A stretch of DNA of 64,000 bases, from assembly GCF_963518325.1 (NCBI RefSeq), contig NZ_CAUQJB010000008.1, positions 85,108 to 149,107 of the forward strand. Reading direction: 5' to 3'. Within the stretch, counting starts at the first letter, position 1. Every line of letters starts with the position of its first letter. Both the position numbers and the translations under genes were made by a program. This document shows positions 62,984 through 64,000 of the stretch, one piece after another. Source of the DNA: Vagococcus_D sp963518325. Lineage in GTDB: Bacteria; Bacillota; Bacilli; Lactobacillales; Vagococcaceae. Under the pieces are notes generated by a model, which searched no databases, had not been told where the DNA came from, and saw only the letters and a list, made by a program, of their open reading frames with translations.

Positions 62984-63056
62984 TTTTCTCTCATGACAAA
63001 AGCTTTTAATCTCCTTATCAACAGTACTTGTTCAAACTTTTCTGAAACCACTTTAA

Positions 63057-63083
63057 GAGGCTGGGACAATAGTCCCAGCCTTT
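63057..63083 (+). terminator. Terminator of the lac operon
   Basis: GGCTGGGAC and GTCCCAGCC form a 9-bp GC-rich stem with a 4-nt loop, followed by TTT, 75 bp after the lacC stop. Confidence 0.8.
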
Positions 63084-64000
63084 ACCATTTTACCAAGCAA
63101 CCTAAAAGAGATAGCCTCTAAAAATCTGCTCGCTGAGATTTCCTCACAGATCTTATGGAACTCCATTCAAAAACTGATATCCTATTAGTTTATTCCACTG
63201 ATAAGTCTTCAGTTTTGTATTCTGTATAGCCTTCGTATTAATCGCTTATATTAATTCCCTTCATGTAAGTTTGCCGACTGTTAACCAAATTGATACGGGC
63301 ATGATCCATAAGCTATCTAATTTCCATATCATTAACTGGACTAAGCTCCATAGCGGATAAGTCATCGTCTTTATCAATTAAATTCCAATCGACAACTCGC
63401 TTCAATGCCTTCTTTCATGCAAGCAAAGAGAGGCATCCAGGCTTATTCCAGTTACACCGCGAATTTTCCTATAAAACGAACTCTCAAGACGCAAAAAAGA
63501 TAATGAGCGAGAGACTAACTCTTCATTCATCATCTTTATAAATCCATTTATCCTATTCGACAAAAAAATCAATTTAACTTTCACTTATTTCATAAAAAAG
63601 ATTCAACTGCTCTCTCACATACTCATTTACATAATTTGAAATATACCACAGCTTATTGTGAAAAAAACTGATAGTTAACTGTTACTAACGAGTGGCAACA
63701 TGATCGATCAATCGAATGATAACGACTCCTCCACTAATTAAAATAATGAGATGACTAATCTTAGTTATTCACTTTCTACTTTCCGTTATTTTATCTAATT
63801 CAAAAAAAACTGGCATGTAACCTTTAAGCGTACATTCAAATGGCTGTTTTCGTTATATTCAAACATTGCTAACCGCTGAGACACATAGGGGATCTGAATG
63901 AAAATAAGTCATGAAAGGTTGTTTCAACTAATCCCTTTAAACGCGACATCCCTTCAAGTAGCTCAAAGTCATTTGTTATTTATATAAAATTACATTCATT
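63084..64000. other. Decayed sequence to the right edge, no intact gene
   Basis: No frame is supported. On the minus strand a frame from about 63415 to 63175 reads LKRVVDWNLIDKDDDLSAME, then, after a TAG and a TAA, DHARINLVNSRQTYMKGI and YEGYTEYKTEDLSVE. It is a pseudogene of unknown origin. The rest is AT-rich. Confidence 0.5.

Noticed and set aside
1..64000. CRISPR array, tRNA or rRNA genes
   Set aside because: No regularly spaced repeats with unique spacers and no cloverleaf or rRNA-like sequence were seen by eye; a dedicated scan could still find a tRNA.

Overview
The window is AT-rich DNA from a low-GC Gram-positive bacterium, most likely of the order Lactobacillales (Enterococcus/Vagococcus-like). 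The basis is a tagatose-6-phosphate lactose PTS operon, an Agr system, an Rgg regulator with a short peptide gene beside it, IS66 and IS30 pieces, and strong AGGAGG ribosome binding sites. The genus cannot be fixed from what is visible. Nearly everything left of the lac operon looks like accessory genome.

Region 1 (about 0.9-27.8 kb) is a defence island. On the minus strand lies a DISARM-like class 2 operon: a C5 DNA methyltransferase, a DrmE-like protein, DrmA helicase, DrmB and, in the place usually held by the DrmC nuclease, a NERD-nuclease/UvrD-helicase fusion. Just upstream on the same strand are an OLD-like ATPase and an HNH endonuclease. Divergent from these is a complete RADAR pair, rdrA and rdrB. 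Then come a 385-residue protein with an RxxxxxH motif like that of HEPN RNases, a lipoprotein, an intact hicA-hicB pair and a two-gene unit of an unknown protein plus an XRE/ImmA-IrrE protease.

Region 2 (about 27.8-34.7 kb) is a graveyard of polymorphic-toxin tails, candidate immunity genes, a duplicated and decayed immunity fragment, a deleted IS66 element, and an orphan promoter with a cre site.

Region 3 (about 34.8-54.8 kb) is the most interesting part. It appears to be a radical-SAM RiPP gene cluster. Two small precursor genes at opposite ends (37990-38196 and 52759-52935, the second too short for routine calling) share a GYA-x-C-x6/7-C-x3-C core after an acidic leader. Between them lie three SPASM radical SAM enzymes, a peptide exporter, two BceAB/MacB-like ABC transporters, a leaderless subtilisin-like protease, an extra SAM synthetase and an agrB-agrA-agrC-agrD-like operon. 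The three operon promoters carry the same 11-bp direct repeat at exactly 21-bp spacing, which is a good candidate for the LytTR (AgrA) operator. An Rgg regulator with a divergent 18-residue SHP-like peptide gene sits at the edge. A 106-bp repeat flanks the whole cluster.

Region 4 (about 55.6-63.1 kb) is a lactose/galactose-6-phosphate operon: lacR-lacG on the minus strand, diverging from lacF-lacE-lacA-lacB-lacD-lacC. LacFE imports and phosphorylates lactose, LacG splits lactose-6-phosphate, and LacAB, LacC and LacD take galactose-6-phosphate through tagatose intermediates to triose phosphates. The last 0.9 kb holds only degraded sequence.
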